Assembly (NCBI GenBank): GCA_021796135.1 | Contig: JAJYOQ010000057.1 | Coordinates: 1-14,091 of the forward strand | Origin: Bacteroidota bacterium | Lineage (GTDB): Bacteria; Bacteroidota; Ignavibacteria; Ignavibacteriales; Ignavibacteriaceae | Reading direction: 5' to 3' | Length of the DNA stretch: 14,091 nucleotides | Part shown: positions 1 to 5,982 of the stretch, piece by piece | Position numbering within the stretch: the stretch's first letter is position 1 | How the letters are laid out: every line of letters begins with the position of its first letter | Notes under the pieces: model-generated | Told to the model about the DNA's origin: nothing | Databases searched by the model: none | Seen by the model: only the letters and a program-made list of their open reading frames with translations | Translations under genes and position numbers: made by a program

Positions 1-28
1 GAGTTCATAATTTACAAAACACTGAAAA
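1..28. repeat. Left arm of a 28-bp perfect inverted repeat (fold-back)
   Basis: Bases 1-28 are the exact reverse complement of 210-237, and the match breaks at 29 versus 209. Both arms carry the same ppk2 coding text: read on the minus strand at 237-210 it encodes part of VHNLQNTEK in its proper place. At 1-28 it interrupts the gene's lid region just after KNWKFS. The arm reaches the very first base of the window, so its full length cannot be seen. The likeliest explanation is an amplification or assembly chimera at a contig end; a real inversion is possible but less likely. Confidence 0.9.
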
Positions 29-634
29 TTTCCAATTTTTTGCCGGTGTGTCGATCCTTTCGAGAAATCTGCGTTTTTGTTCGTCCTTGGATAGATTTAG
101 AAAAAATTTCAGAATTATTGTCCCATTTTCAAAAAGATTTTTTTCAAAATCATTAATCTCTCTGAATCGAGTTTGCCAAATATTTTTATCAAGTAATTTT
201 GCAGGAATCTTTTCAGTGTTTTGTAAATTATGAACTCGCACTACCAAAACTTCTTCATAGTATGAGCGGTTAAAAATTCCAATTCGTCCTCGTTCAGGTA
301 ATGCTTTATTAACTCTCCAAAGATAATGATGATTTAATTCTTCGGCTGAAGGCTGTTTGAAACTCGTAACTTGAGTTCCTTGAGGGTTAAGTCCGCTCAT
401 TACATGCTTTATTGTCCCGTCCTTTCCAGCAGCATCCATTGCCTGAAAAATTATTAATAAAGAGTACTTGTCTTCTGCATATAATTTGTCCTGAAGAATG
501 CTCATCTTATCAACGTTCTTTTTGAGAAGTTTCTTAGCAGCTTCTTTTGATTTATTTTTACCGGGACTTATAGTACTAATTTTTGATAAATCAATTTTAG
601 TATTTGGCTTAACTTTGAAATCTGAAATTTTCAT
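5..634 (-). CDS. ppk2: Polyphosphate kinase 2 (PPK2), 3' end lost at a fold-back junction
   Basis: PPK2 enzymes transfer phosphate between polyphosphate and nucleotides in the cytoplasm. The 209-residue frame shows the PPK2 P-loop (MDAAGKDG, residues 66-73, Lys71), the NPQG and SFKQPS segments (84-96), a Walker-B-like block (GRIGIFNRSYYEEV, 116-129) and the lid region (RRFLERIDTPAKNWKFS, 188-204). Together these resemble class III PPK2, which phosphorylates AMP and ADP; that subclass is from memory of the family. The true protein should continue for roughly 60 more residues after KNWKFS. Instead the frame ends with VFCKL and a stop, and those bases belong to an inverted copy of the gene's own interior (1-28 versus 210-237). 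Coding identity is therefore firm only from about 23-28 upward. The start ATG (632-634) has an AAGAGA-like ribosome site upstream. The gene is divergent from tag, and no partner gene is visible downstream. Confidence 0.9.
   Translation of the reverse strand: MKISDFKVKPNTKIDLSKISTISPGKNKSKEAAKKLLKKNVDKMSILQDKLYAEDKYSLLIIFQAMDAAGKDGTIKHVMSGLNPQGTQVTSFKQPSAEELNHHYLWRVNKALPERGRIGIFNRSYYEEVLVVRVHNLQNTEKIPAKLLDKNIWQTRFREINDFEKNLFENGTIILKFFLNLSKDEQKRRFLERIDTPAKNWKFSVFCKL
210..237. repeat. Right arm of the fold-back inverted repeat, inside ppk2
   Basis: This is the native copy of the 28-bp sequence also found inverted at 1-28. Here it sits in good ppk2 coding sequence (residues around HNLQNTEK), with family-consistent protein on both sides. 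That makes this arm the original and the left-edge arm the misplaced one. Confidence 0.9.
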
Positions 635-650
635 AATAATCTCTTTTATT

Positions 651-669
651 TAACTATTCAAAATAGTTA
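651..669. repeat. 8-bp-stem hairpin/palindrome in the ppk2 leader
   Basis: TAACTATT (651-658) pairs perfectly with AATAGTTA (662-669) around a CAA loop. It lies 17-35 bases upstream of the ppk2 start codon, next to its ribosome site. It could be a leader hairpin or a dimeric regulator's site. The stem is AT-rich, so chance is a real alternative. Confidence 0.4.
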
Positions 670-706
670 TAAAGTTTAAGGTAATCCAAAACAAAAATAA
701 ACCCCC

Positions 707-731
707 TTTGTCTTTTGAACAATGAGACAAA
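707..731. promoter_or_regulatory. Interrupted inverted repeat between divergent ppk2 and tag
   Basis: TTTGTCT (707-713) and AGACAAA (725-731) are inverted around an 11-base centre, giving a 25-bp near-symmetric element in the 173-bp divergent intergenic region (635-807). An A-run follows on the plus strand, not a T-run, so it is not a terminator for tag-directed transcription. An operator is plausible by position, but no regulator is assigned. Confidence 0.3.
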
Positions 732-807
732 AAAATATTTCGATTTAAAGAATTTCTTAATGTGAAAAGAATTATTAATTTTACAATCAATGATTTAAGG
801 CGTTTAA

Positions 808-1380
808 ATGATTAAACAAGTTGTTCGATGCCGATGGGCTATAAATGATCCGATTTACTTAAAGTATCACGATGAAGAATGGGGTGTACCTGTGCATGAT
901 GACCGCCGGCTTTTTGAATTTTTGATTCTTGAAGGTGCACAGGCAGGTCTAAGTTGGATAACAATTCTAAAAAAAAGAGAGAATTATCGGAAAGCTTTTG
1001 ATAATTTTAATGTAAACAAAGTAGCAGCTTATAAGGAACAGAAAATACTAGAACTTTTATCTGACGAAGGGATAGTTAGAAACAAATTGAAAATAAATGC
1101 CTCTGTTCAAAATGCAAATGCCTTTTTATCAGTGCAAAAAGAATTCGGAAGTTTTGATAAATATATATGGCAGTTTATAGGCGGAAAACAAAAGAGAAAT
1201 TCCCGGAAAACTTTAAATGAAATCCCGGCAAAAACAAAAGAATCTGATGAAATGAGTAAAGATTTAAAAAAGCGAGGATTCAAATTTGTAGGCTCAACAA
1301 TATGCTACGCTTTTATGCAGGCAGTAGGACTGGTGAACGACCACACTATTGATTGTTTTAGATTTAAAGAGTTATATTAA
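808..1380 (+). CDS. tag: DNA-3-methyladenine glycosylase I
   Basis: Tag is a base-excision repair enzyme that removes 3-methyladenine from alkylated DNA. The 190-residue protein matches the usual family length (about 187). It keeps the zinc-binding set of the family: Cys8, His21, His179 and Cys183 (the last two in NDHTIDCFR), equivalent to Cys4/His17/His175/Cys179 of the E. coli enzyme. The signature segments RCRWA, YHDEEWGVP (20-28) and EGAQAGLSWITIL (42-54) are present, including the catalytic-region Glu42 and pocket Trp50. The start is supported by AAGG at 797-800, seven bases before the ATG. It is the first gene of a probable plus-strand operon: the next gene starts 28 bases after its stop. 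Confidence 0.96.
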   Translation: MIKQVVRCRWAINDPIYLKYHDEEWGVPVHDDRRLFEFLILEGAQAGLSWITILKKRENYRKAFDNFNVNKVAAYKEQKILELLSDEGIVRNKLKINASVQNANAFLSVQKEFGSFDKYIWQFIGGKQKRNSRKTLNEIPAKTKESDEMSKDLKKRGFKFVGSTICYAFMQAVGLVNDHTIDCFRFKELY

Positions 1381-1408
1381 GCTGTTATTCAAATAATTTT
1401 GAGGAATT

Positions 1409-1624
1409 ATGATTAGTAAGGATTTATTGGATATTCTCTGTTGCCCGGAAACAAAAGCAGACTTAGTTCTTGATGGTAATACTTTAGTTTCTGTCGATAA
1501 AAACACGCGAAGACGTTATAAAATTGAAAATGATATTCCTATTATGCTTATAGAAGAATCCGAACAACTTAGTGTTGAAGAGTGGAATAATATAATGAAA
1601 AAGTACGGTAAGAAAACGGATTAA
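1409..1624 (+). CDS. Trm112-like (YcaR/UPF0434-type) small protein
   Basis: This 71-residue protein has the shape of the bacterial Trm112p-like family: a start-proximal LLDILCCPETKADL block (6-19), a short beta-rich middle, and the characteristic KIENDIPIMLIEE segment (38-50). Eukaryotic and archaeal Trm112 is a small zinc-binding activator of several SAM-dependent methyltransferases; the bacterial relatives are mostly uncharacterised. Full zinc-binding members carry CPxC, but here the motif reads CPET, so the second cysteine of that pair is absent and zinc binding is doubtful. A GAGGA ribosome site (1401-1405) supports the start. The gene lies between tag and a membrane methyltransferase gene that starts only seven bases after its stop, so co-transcription is likely. 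Confidence 0.85.
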   Translation: MISKDLLDILCCPETKADLVLDGNTLVSVDKNTRRRYKIENDIPIMLIEESEQLSVEEWNNIMKKYGKKTD

Positions 1625-1631
1625 TCTTTTT

Positions 1632-2210
1632 ATGGATCCCATCAATATTATTGTCGGACTTAACCTAATTGCAACTTTCGCAGCTAATGCTTCGGGGACA
1701 AAAAGAGGTTTTACTTCTAAACTGAGACCTCCGAAGGAAAAACCAAAGACATATCTTCAAAAATTACCTGTGTATCTGGCTGTTTTTTCCTTATTAGCTA
1801 TTATTATTGGAATATTTCAAATAGGAACTTTTACTTATAACGGTAATTATGAAAAATATAGATTGACAGGTTTAGTGTTTTATCTAATTTTTTCTTGGGT
1901 GCAAATATTCGCTTTCAAAATTCTCGGAGAAAATTATTCCCAAGAAATTGTCATATTCAAAAATCATCAACTTATTACTTCGGGTCCATTTAAGTTTCTT
2001 CGCCATCCTCAATACCTTTCTCAAATACTAATGGATTTAGGAGGCGCACTTGCGACTATGAGTTATATAGTATTGACTTTGTCTATAATCGAGATCCCAT
2101 TTATAATTTTGCGTGCTTCAATTGAAGAAAAATTACTTGAGAAAAATTTTAAGGAAGCCTTCCTGAATTATAAAAAAAAGAGCGGATTTCTAATCCCGTT
2201 TATCGGTTAA
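1632..2210 (+). CDS. Isoprenylcysteine carboxyl methyltransferase-like membrane protein
   Basis: This is a 192-residue integral membrane protein of the ICMT/PEMT-like methyltransferase group. The diagnostic SAM-binding motif is GPFKFLRHPQYLSQ (118-131, with RHPQY at 124-128). It is followed by hydrophobic stretches to about residue 160 and then the paired acidic residues and closing segment (EEKLLEKNFKEAFLNYKKKSGFLIPF, 165-190). Earlier membrane segments lie at about 46-65 and 79-98, and the extreme N-terminus may also be membrane-associated. The family methylates varied small or lipid substrates in bacteria; the substrate here cannot be read from sequence. Ribosome-site support for the ATG is weak (CGGA at 1617-1620 at best), so translation may be coupled to the Trm112-like gene ending seven bases earlier. 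Confidence 0.85.
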   Translation: MDPINIIVGLNLIATFAANASGTKRGFTSKLRPPKEKPKTYLQKLPVYLAVFSLLAIIIGIFQIGTFTYNGNYEKYRLTGLVFYLIFSWVQIFAFKILGENYSQEIVIFKNHQLITSGPFKFLRHPQYLSQILMDLGGALATMSYIVLTLSIIEIPFIILRASIEEKLLEKNFKEAFLNYKKKSGFLIPFIG

Positions 2211-2225
2211 AATCTTTGAGATGAA

Positions 2226-3773
2226 ATGAAAATAATTATTTCAGTATATTTATTTTTAATTTTATCATCCGCTGGTTTTACACAGACTAATAAAATTAAT
2301 ATAGAAATTGAGGGGAAAAGTATTCCGATTTCCGTTTATAACAGGGAAGGCGTTATTTATATTCCGGTTATACCTTTTGCTGATGCACTTTCCCTTAGTT
2401 ATAAGCTTGATAAGTTATTAGGGAAAATTGAATTAAGTAAAAACGGGAATAAACTGTTGATTACTGCAAACAATCCTTTTCTATTATTCTTCTCAAAATT
2501 AAAAAATAAAATGTCCTCGATTCAATTACCAACCTCGACCTATAAAATCGATAAACAAATATTTATCCCTGTGTATTATTGTTTAAATACCTTGAAAGAT
2601 TTTTTAGATGAGAATCTGAGCATCGACAATTCTAATTTGTTGATCTTTAAGAAAGATAATATTGAATCAATACCTGATATTAAAGATTCTAAAAAGGAAA
2701 CTGAGGCTAATTTCGATATTAATGGAATCTCGCTAGAGGAAAAAGCTAATGGAACATTAGTGAGAATCCAAAGCAAAAAAAAGATCCCTGCTTATGTCAG
2801 TTCTTTTAAAAATAGTATTCTTACAATAATATTTAGAAATACAAATATAAATATCAAGAAAGTCGGTGATTATCATGGACAAGGGCTTATTGAAAAAATT
2901 GAATCAAAAAATTTAAAGTCTGATTCTGAAATAAAATTTTATTTGAGAAAAGAATATGCTGGTAATGAGATTATTAATGACCCCGAAAATAATGATATAT
3001 TAATTTCTATACATAATAAGGCATTTGATAAAAGCTATAATATTGCTAAGGCAAAAGATAAATGGAACTTTAATGTTATAATAATTGATGCCGGACATGG
3101 AGGTAAAGATTCAGGAACTATTGGTGTCGATGGAATTGAAGAAAAAAACATTACTCTTGCAATCGCATTAAAATTAGGACAGATCATTCATGAAAAAATG
3201 AAAGATGTTAAAGTAGTTTTTACAAGGAAAACAGATAAGTTCATAGAACTTTATAGACGGGGACAAATAGCAAACGAGAACAAAGGTAAACTATTCATTT
3301 CAATTCATTGTAATGCTACTCCTCATAAACCAAGCTCCAGTAATGGTTTTGAGATTTATTTATTGCGTCCGGGAAGAACAAAAGAAGCTATTTCAATAGC
3401 CGAACGAGAAAATAGTGTAATTAAATATGAGGATAATCCGTCACGCTATAAAAAACTCACTGATGAAAATTTTATTTTGGTAAGTATGGCGCAAGCAGCT
3501 TATATGCGATATTCAGAACAGTTTGCTGAATTAGTTGATAAAGAAATGGCGAAAGAAGTTTCTGAAAAGCCAAGAGGCGTCAAACAAGCAGGCTTTTTTG
3601 TGCTTGTCGGTGCTTCAATGCCAAGTGTCTTAATTGAAACCGGATTCTTATCTAATTCTAAAGATGCTCGTTATCTTGACAGTAAATTTGGACAAACAAA
3701 AATTGCAGACGGGATATTCAATGCTATTAGAAAATTCCGTAGTCTTTATGAAGAAAACCTCCAATCAGAATAA
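2226..3773 (+). CDS. N-acetylmuramoyl-L-alanine amidase (Amidase_3) with N-terminal stalk domains
   Basis: This periplasmic zinc hydrolase cuts the bond between MurNAc and L-alanine in peptidoglycan, typically during septum splitting or wall turnover. The 515-residue protein begins with a signal peptide (about 1-20, cut near GFTQ). A region resembling the copper-amine-oxidase N-terminal-like stalk fold follows (about 25-145, with IPISVYNREGVIYIPV and a second FIPVYY strand). Next comes an AMIN-like beta region (about 165-262), then the catalytic Amidase_3 domain (about 283-506). Zinc ligands are visible as His291 (IDAGHGG), Glu306 (GIEEKN) and His361 (SIHCNA), with catalytic Glu471 (IETGFLSN). 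An ATG at 2221 in another frame stops after two codons, so 2226 is the credible start. It sits 15 bases after the methyltransferase gene. An AmiA/AmiC-type function is likely, but the exact orthologue is not assigned. Confidence 0.93.
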   Translation: MKIIISVYLFLILSSAGFTQTNKINIEIEGKSIPISVYNREGVIYIPVIPFADALSLSYKLDKLLGKIELSKNGNKLLITANNPFLLFFSKLKNKMSSIQLPTSTYKIDKQIFIPVYYCLNTLKDFLDENLSIDNSNLLIFKKDNIESIPDIKDSKKETEANFDINGISLEEKANGTLVRIQSKKKIPAYVSSFKNSILTIIFRNTNINIKKVGDYHGQGLIEKIESKNLKSDSEIKFYLRKEYAGNEIINDPENNDILISIHNKAFDKSYNIAKAKDKWNFNVIIIDAGHGGKDSGTIGVDGIEEKNITLAIALKLGQIIHEKMKDVKVVFTRKTDKFIELYRRGQIANENKGKLFISIHCNATPHKPSSSNGFEIYLLRPGRTKEAISIAERENSVIKYEDNPSRYKKLTDENFILVSMAQAAYMRYSEQFAELVDKEMAKEVSEKPRGVKQAGFFVLVGASMPSVLIETGFLSNSKDARYLDSKFGQTKIADGIFNAIRKFRSLYEENLQSE

Positions 3774-3875
3774 ATTATTAATCCTTCTCTTTTTTGATTT
3801 AAATCACTAAAATCCATTTTTAAAAGCAATTTTTTATAAAATCTCTTGGAATTTAATTAAAAAACTATTTTATTT

Positions 3876-3903
3876 GGAAACCAAATAAACATTTATAGTT
3901 TCC
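3876..3903. promoter_or_regulatory. Operator-like repeat 1 upstream of tetR (probable TetR site)
   Basis: This 28-bp element begins GGAAAC and ends GTTTCC (3898-3903), giving 6-bp inverted arms with further partial symmetry inside (ATAAA-CA-TTTAT, 3885-3896). A second copy starts exactly 80 bases downstream and matches at 22 of 28 positions. An imperfect dyad repeated just before a tetR gene is the classic arrangement for an autoregulated TetR operator. That the neighbouring TetR binds here is inference from position and symmetry. Confidence 0.65.
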
Positions 3904-3924
3904 TTTGTTTAAATTTTATTTTCA

Positions 3925-3947
3925 GCAGTTTTGAACTGCGTTTTTTT
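3925..3947 (+). terminator. Intrinsic terminator between the two operator repeats
   Basis: GCAGTT (3925-3930) pairs with AACTGC (3934-3939) across a TTG loop, and after one G the strand carries seven Ts (3941-3947). The stem is short but followed by a strong T-tract. It lies 152 bases after the amidase stop and 51 bases before the tetR start, so it would end transcription from the tag-amidase operon. It sits downstream of operator repeat 1, so any promoter at that first repeat would also run into it. Confidence 0.7.
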
Positions 3948-3955
3948 AATTATTA

Positions 3956-3983
3956 GGAAACCATATAAACGATAATAGTTTTT
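3956..3983. promoter_or_regulatory. Operator-like repeat 2, immediately before tetR
   Basis: Second copy of the 28-bp element: GGAAACCA and ATAAAC blocks followed by ATAGTTT, with the last two bases degenerate (TT in place of CC). The inverted arms are therefore 4 bp here (AAAC/GTTT). It ends 14 bases before the tetR ATG and overlaps the likely promoter region, so occupation by a repressor would block transcription of tetR and the pump genes. Confidence 0.65.
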
Positions 3984-3986
3984 AAG

Positions 3987-3991
3987 AAAGG
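3987..3991 (+). promoter_or_regulatory. Ribosome binding site that fixes the tetR start
   Basis: AAAGG ends six bases before the ATG at 3998 but only three before an in-frame TTG at 3995. The ATG is therefore the likely start, giving a 212-residue protein. Confidence 0.65.
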
Positions 3992-3997
3992 TCTTTG

Positions 3998-4636
3998 ATG
4001 TCAGAAGAAAAAGAAATCAAGGAAAGAATTTTAGATAAATCCGAAGAATTATTTTTACAATTTGGATATGCAAAAGTAACAATGGAGGAAATTGCAACAG
4101 GCTTGGGAATGAGTAAAAAAACTTTGTATAAGTTTTTCCCAAGTAAAGAAAACCTTGTTAGAGAACTGACAAATAATCGTATTTGTCAAAATGAAGAATA
4201 TATTAATCAGATTTGGGCTGAAGAAGGATTGGATTTTGTAGGAAAGCTAAAAAGGATGATGGATTTTATTGGGAAGCAGCTAGTTAAGACCAAAGGTCCG
4301 CTTTATGAAGACATACATAAAAGTATGCCTGATTTGTGGAATGAGATTCATGATGTCAGGAAAATGAAAGGTCTGGAAAAAGCAGAACGTCTATTTAGCA
4401 GCGGAGTAGCCCATGGTGTTTTCCGAAATGATATAGAAAAAGATATAATTATCTTAATGTTTACTAATACAGTGCAAACTATTATTAATCCTGAAACACT
4501 ATCACAGCTGCCATATTCGGGTAATCAAGCTCTCGAAGCTATCTTCAAAGTTTTGTTTGAAGGTATATTCACTGAAGAAGGACGAGAGAAATACATTTCA
4601 TATAATAACGTTTTAAATAATCCTGGAGAAAATTAA
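3998..4636 (+). CDS. TetR/AcrR-family transcriptional repressor of the efflux operon
   Basis: This 212-residue protein is typical TetR size. The N-terminal DNA-binding domain has the helix-turn-helix at about residues 29-48 (MEEIATGLGMSKKTLYKFF), followed by PSKENLVRE, a standard continuation in the family. The C-terminal two-thirds is helical and variable, as expected for a ligand-binding and dimerisation domain; the ligand cannot be predicted. The gene is first in the efflux operon, and the TolC-like gene starts two bases after its stop. The twin dyad repeats at 3876-3903 and 3956-3983 are its probable operators, so autorepression relieved by a pump substrate is the natural model. This is inferred from layout. 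Confidence 0.93.
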   Translation: MSEEKEIKERILDKSEELFLQFGYAKVTMEEIATGLGMSKKTLYKFFPSKENLVRELTNNRICQNEEYINQIWAEEGLDFVGKLKRMMDFIGKQLVKTKGPLYEDIHKSMPDLWNEIHDVRKMKGLEKAERLFSSGVAHGVFRNDIEKDIIILMFTNTVQTIINPETLSQLPYSGNQALEAIFKVLFEGIFTEEGREKYISYNNVLNNPGEN

Positions 4637-4638
4637 AA

Positions 4639-5964
4639 ATGCTTTCAAAACACAATACTTTATTAGTAAGTTTAATATTCGCCGTCTTAATGCCTTTCTA
4701 TGTAAATGCACAACAGAAACAAATAACCTTGCAAGAAGGTATTGAATTGGGTTTACTTAATAGTAAAACCCTGCATTCATCAAAAATGAAAGTCATTTCT
4801 GCCGAAGCAGGTTTAAGCGGAATGAATGCAGCGCAATTACCCGAATTGTCTTTGAGTGCTGCCTACACACACCTAAGTCCCGTTAATCCTTTCGCTTTTA
4901 CAATTAGACCATTCGGTACTTTTACTTTGTCTCCCTCAATTCTGGATAATTATAATTTGAAATTCTCACTTCAGCAGCCGCTGTTTACAGGATTTAAATT
5001 GTCAACCAATACACAGATTGCTAGACTAAATTCTCTTGCAGCTAAACAACAATATACTCAGACAGAACAGGATTTAATACTGAATATTAAAAACGCATAT
5101 TGGAATTTGTTTAGTGCAGAAAAAGTAAAACAGGCGGTTGATGATAATTATCAAGAAGTTAAAGCTCACCTTAACGATGTACAAAATTTCTTTAAACAAG
5201 GTTTGTCAACTAAAAATGATGTTCTTAAAGTTGAAGTTCAACTATCTGAAATTCAGCTTCAGCAAATTGATGCAAAGAACTCCGTAAAACTTGCTATTGT
5301 AAACCTTGATAATGTCATAGGTCTTCCGTTAAGCACTGATTTACAAGTGCAGGGAAATATTAAAATTAGTGAAAACCTAAACTATGACCTTGATCAATTA
5401 ATCAATCTTGCTTTAGAAAATCGACCGGATCTAAAAGCTCTTAAATATCAAGTCGAAGCTAGTAAGAATGGTATAACTCTTGCGGAATCAAATTGGTATC
5501 CGCAGATTTATCTGACCGGAAACTATTATTACAATAAACCTAATCAAAGAATTTTACCTAATCAAAACAGATTCGATGCTACTTGGGATGTTGGAGTTGG
5601 TCTTTCATTTAATATTTGGAATTGGGGTGCAACAAAAGACCAAACCATCCAAGCCAAAGCTCAATATGAGGAATCGGTCGACGGTTTAAATACAATGAAA
5701 GATGCAATTACTCTTGAAGTCACACAGGATTATTATAATATGATTAAGGCTAGAGAAAAGGTCTTAGTAGCCGAACAAACTGTATCTCAGGCAGAAGAAA
5801 ATTATCGAGTCACAGATGATAAATTTAAACAAGGGCTGACTTTAAATTCAGAATTGTTAGATTCCGAAACAGCTTTATTACAGGCGAAAACTAATCAAAT
5901 TCAGTCACAAGTAGAATATGAATTAGCAGTAGCACAAATTGAAAGATCAACAGGTTCAAAATAA
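4639..5964 (+). CDS. TolC-family outer membrane efflux protein
   Basis: Outer-membrane channel component of a tripartite efflux system. The 441-residue protein starts with a signal peptide (about 1-24, cut after VNA before QQKQ). It then shows the two OEP repeats: long heptad-rich helices at about 110-215 and 335-441 alternating with beta segments such as LSLSAAYTHLSP and IYLTGNYYYNKPN. Length is in the normal TolC range. A GGAGA ribosome site (4625-4629) lies inside the end of tetR, so translation of the two genes is probably linked. The order tolC, adaptor, pump is common for RND operons in the Bacteroidota-related phyla. Confidence 0.95.
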   Translation: MLSKHNTLLVSLIFAVLMPFYVNAQQKQITLQEGIELGLLNSKTLHSSKMKVISAEAGLSGMNAAQLPELSLSAAYTHLSPVNPFAFTIRPFGTFTLSPSILDNYNLKFSLQQPLFTGFKLSTNTQIARLNSLAAKQQYTQTEQDLILNIKNAYWNLFSAEKVKQAVDDNYQEVKAHLNDVQNFFKQGLSTKNDVLKVEVQLSEIQLQQIDAKNSVKLAIVNLDNVIGLPLSTDLQVQGNIKISENLNYDLDQLINLALENRPDLKALKYQVEASKNGITLAESNWYPQIYLTGNYYYNKPNQRILPNQNRFDATWDVGVGLSFNIWNWGATKDQTIQAKAQYEESVDGLNTMKDAITLEVTQDYYNMIKAREKVLVAEQTVSQAEENYRVTDDKFKQGLTLNSELLDSETALLQAKTNQIQSQVEYELAVAQIERSTGSK

Positions 5965-5982
5965 AAAATTATAAAGGATAAA

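Noticed and set aside
48..233. A 61-codon plus-strand open frame inside ppk2
   Set aside because: It is antisense to well-conserved ppk2 coding sequence. Its last residues match the end of the truncated ppk2 frame only because the two arms of the inverted repeat carry the same bases.
1..237. The inverted repeat as the terminal repeats of an insertion sequence
   Set aside because: The interior is ordinary ppk2 coding sequence with no transposase, and one arm is native gene sequence, so this is a fold-back and not a mobile element.
3795..3806. TGATTT/AAATCA 12-bp palindrome after the amidase gene
   Set aside because: Short, AT-rich, no T-run after it and no second copy nearby; expected by chance in this base composition.
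3995..3997. TTG as the tetR start codon, giving MMSEEK
   Set aside because: The AAAGG ribosome site ends only three bases before it, while the adjacent in-frame ATG at 3998 has normal spacing.
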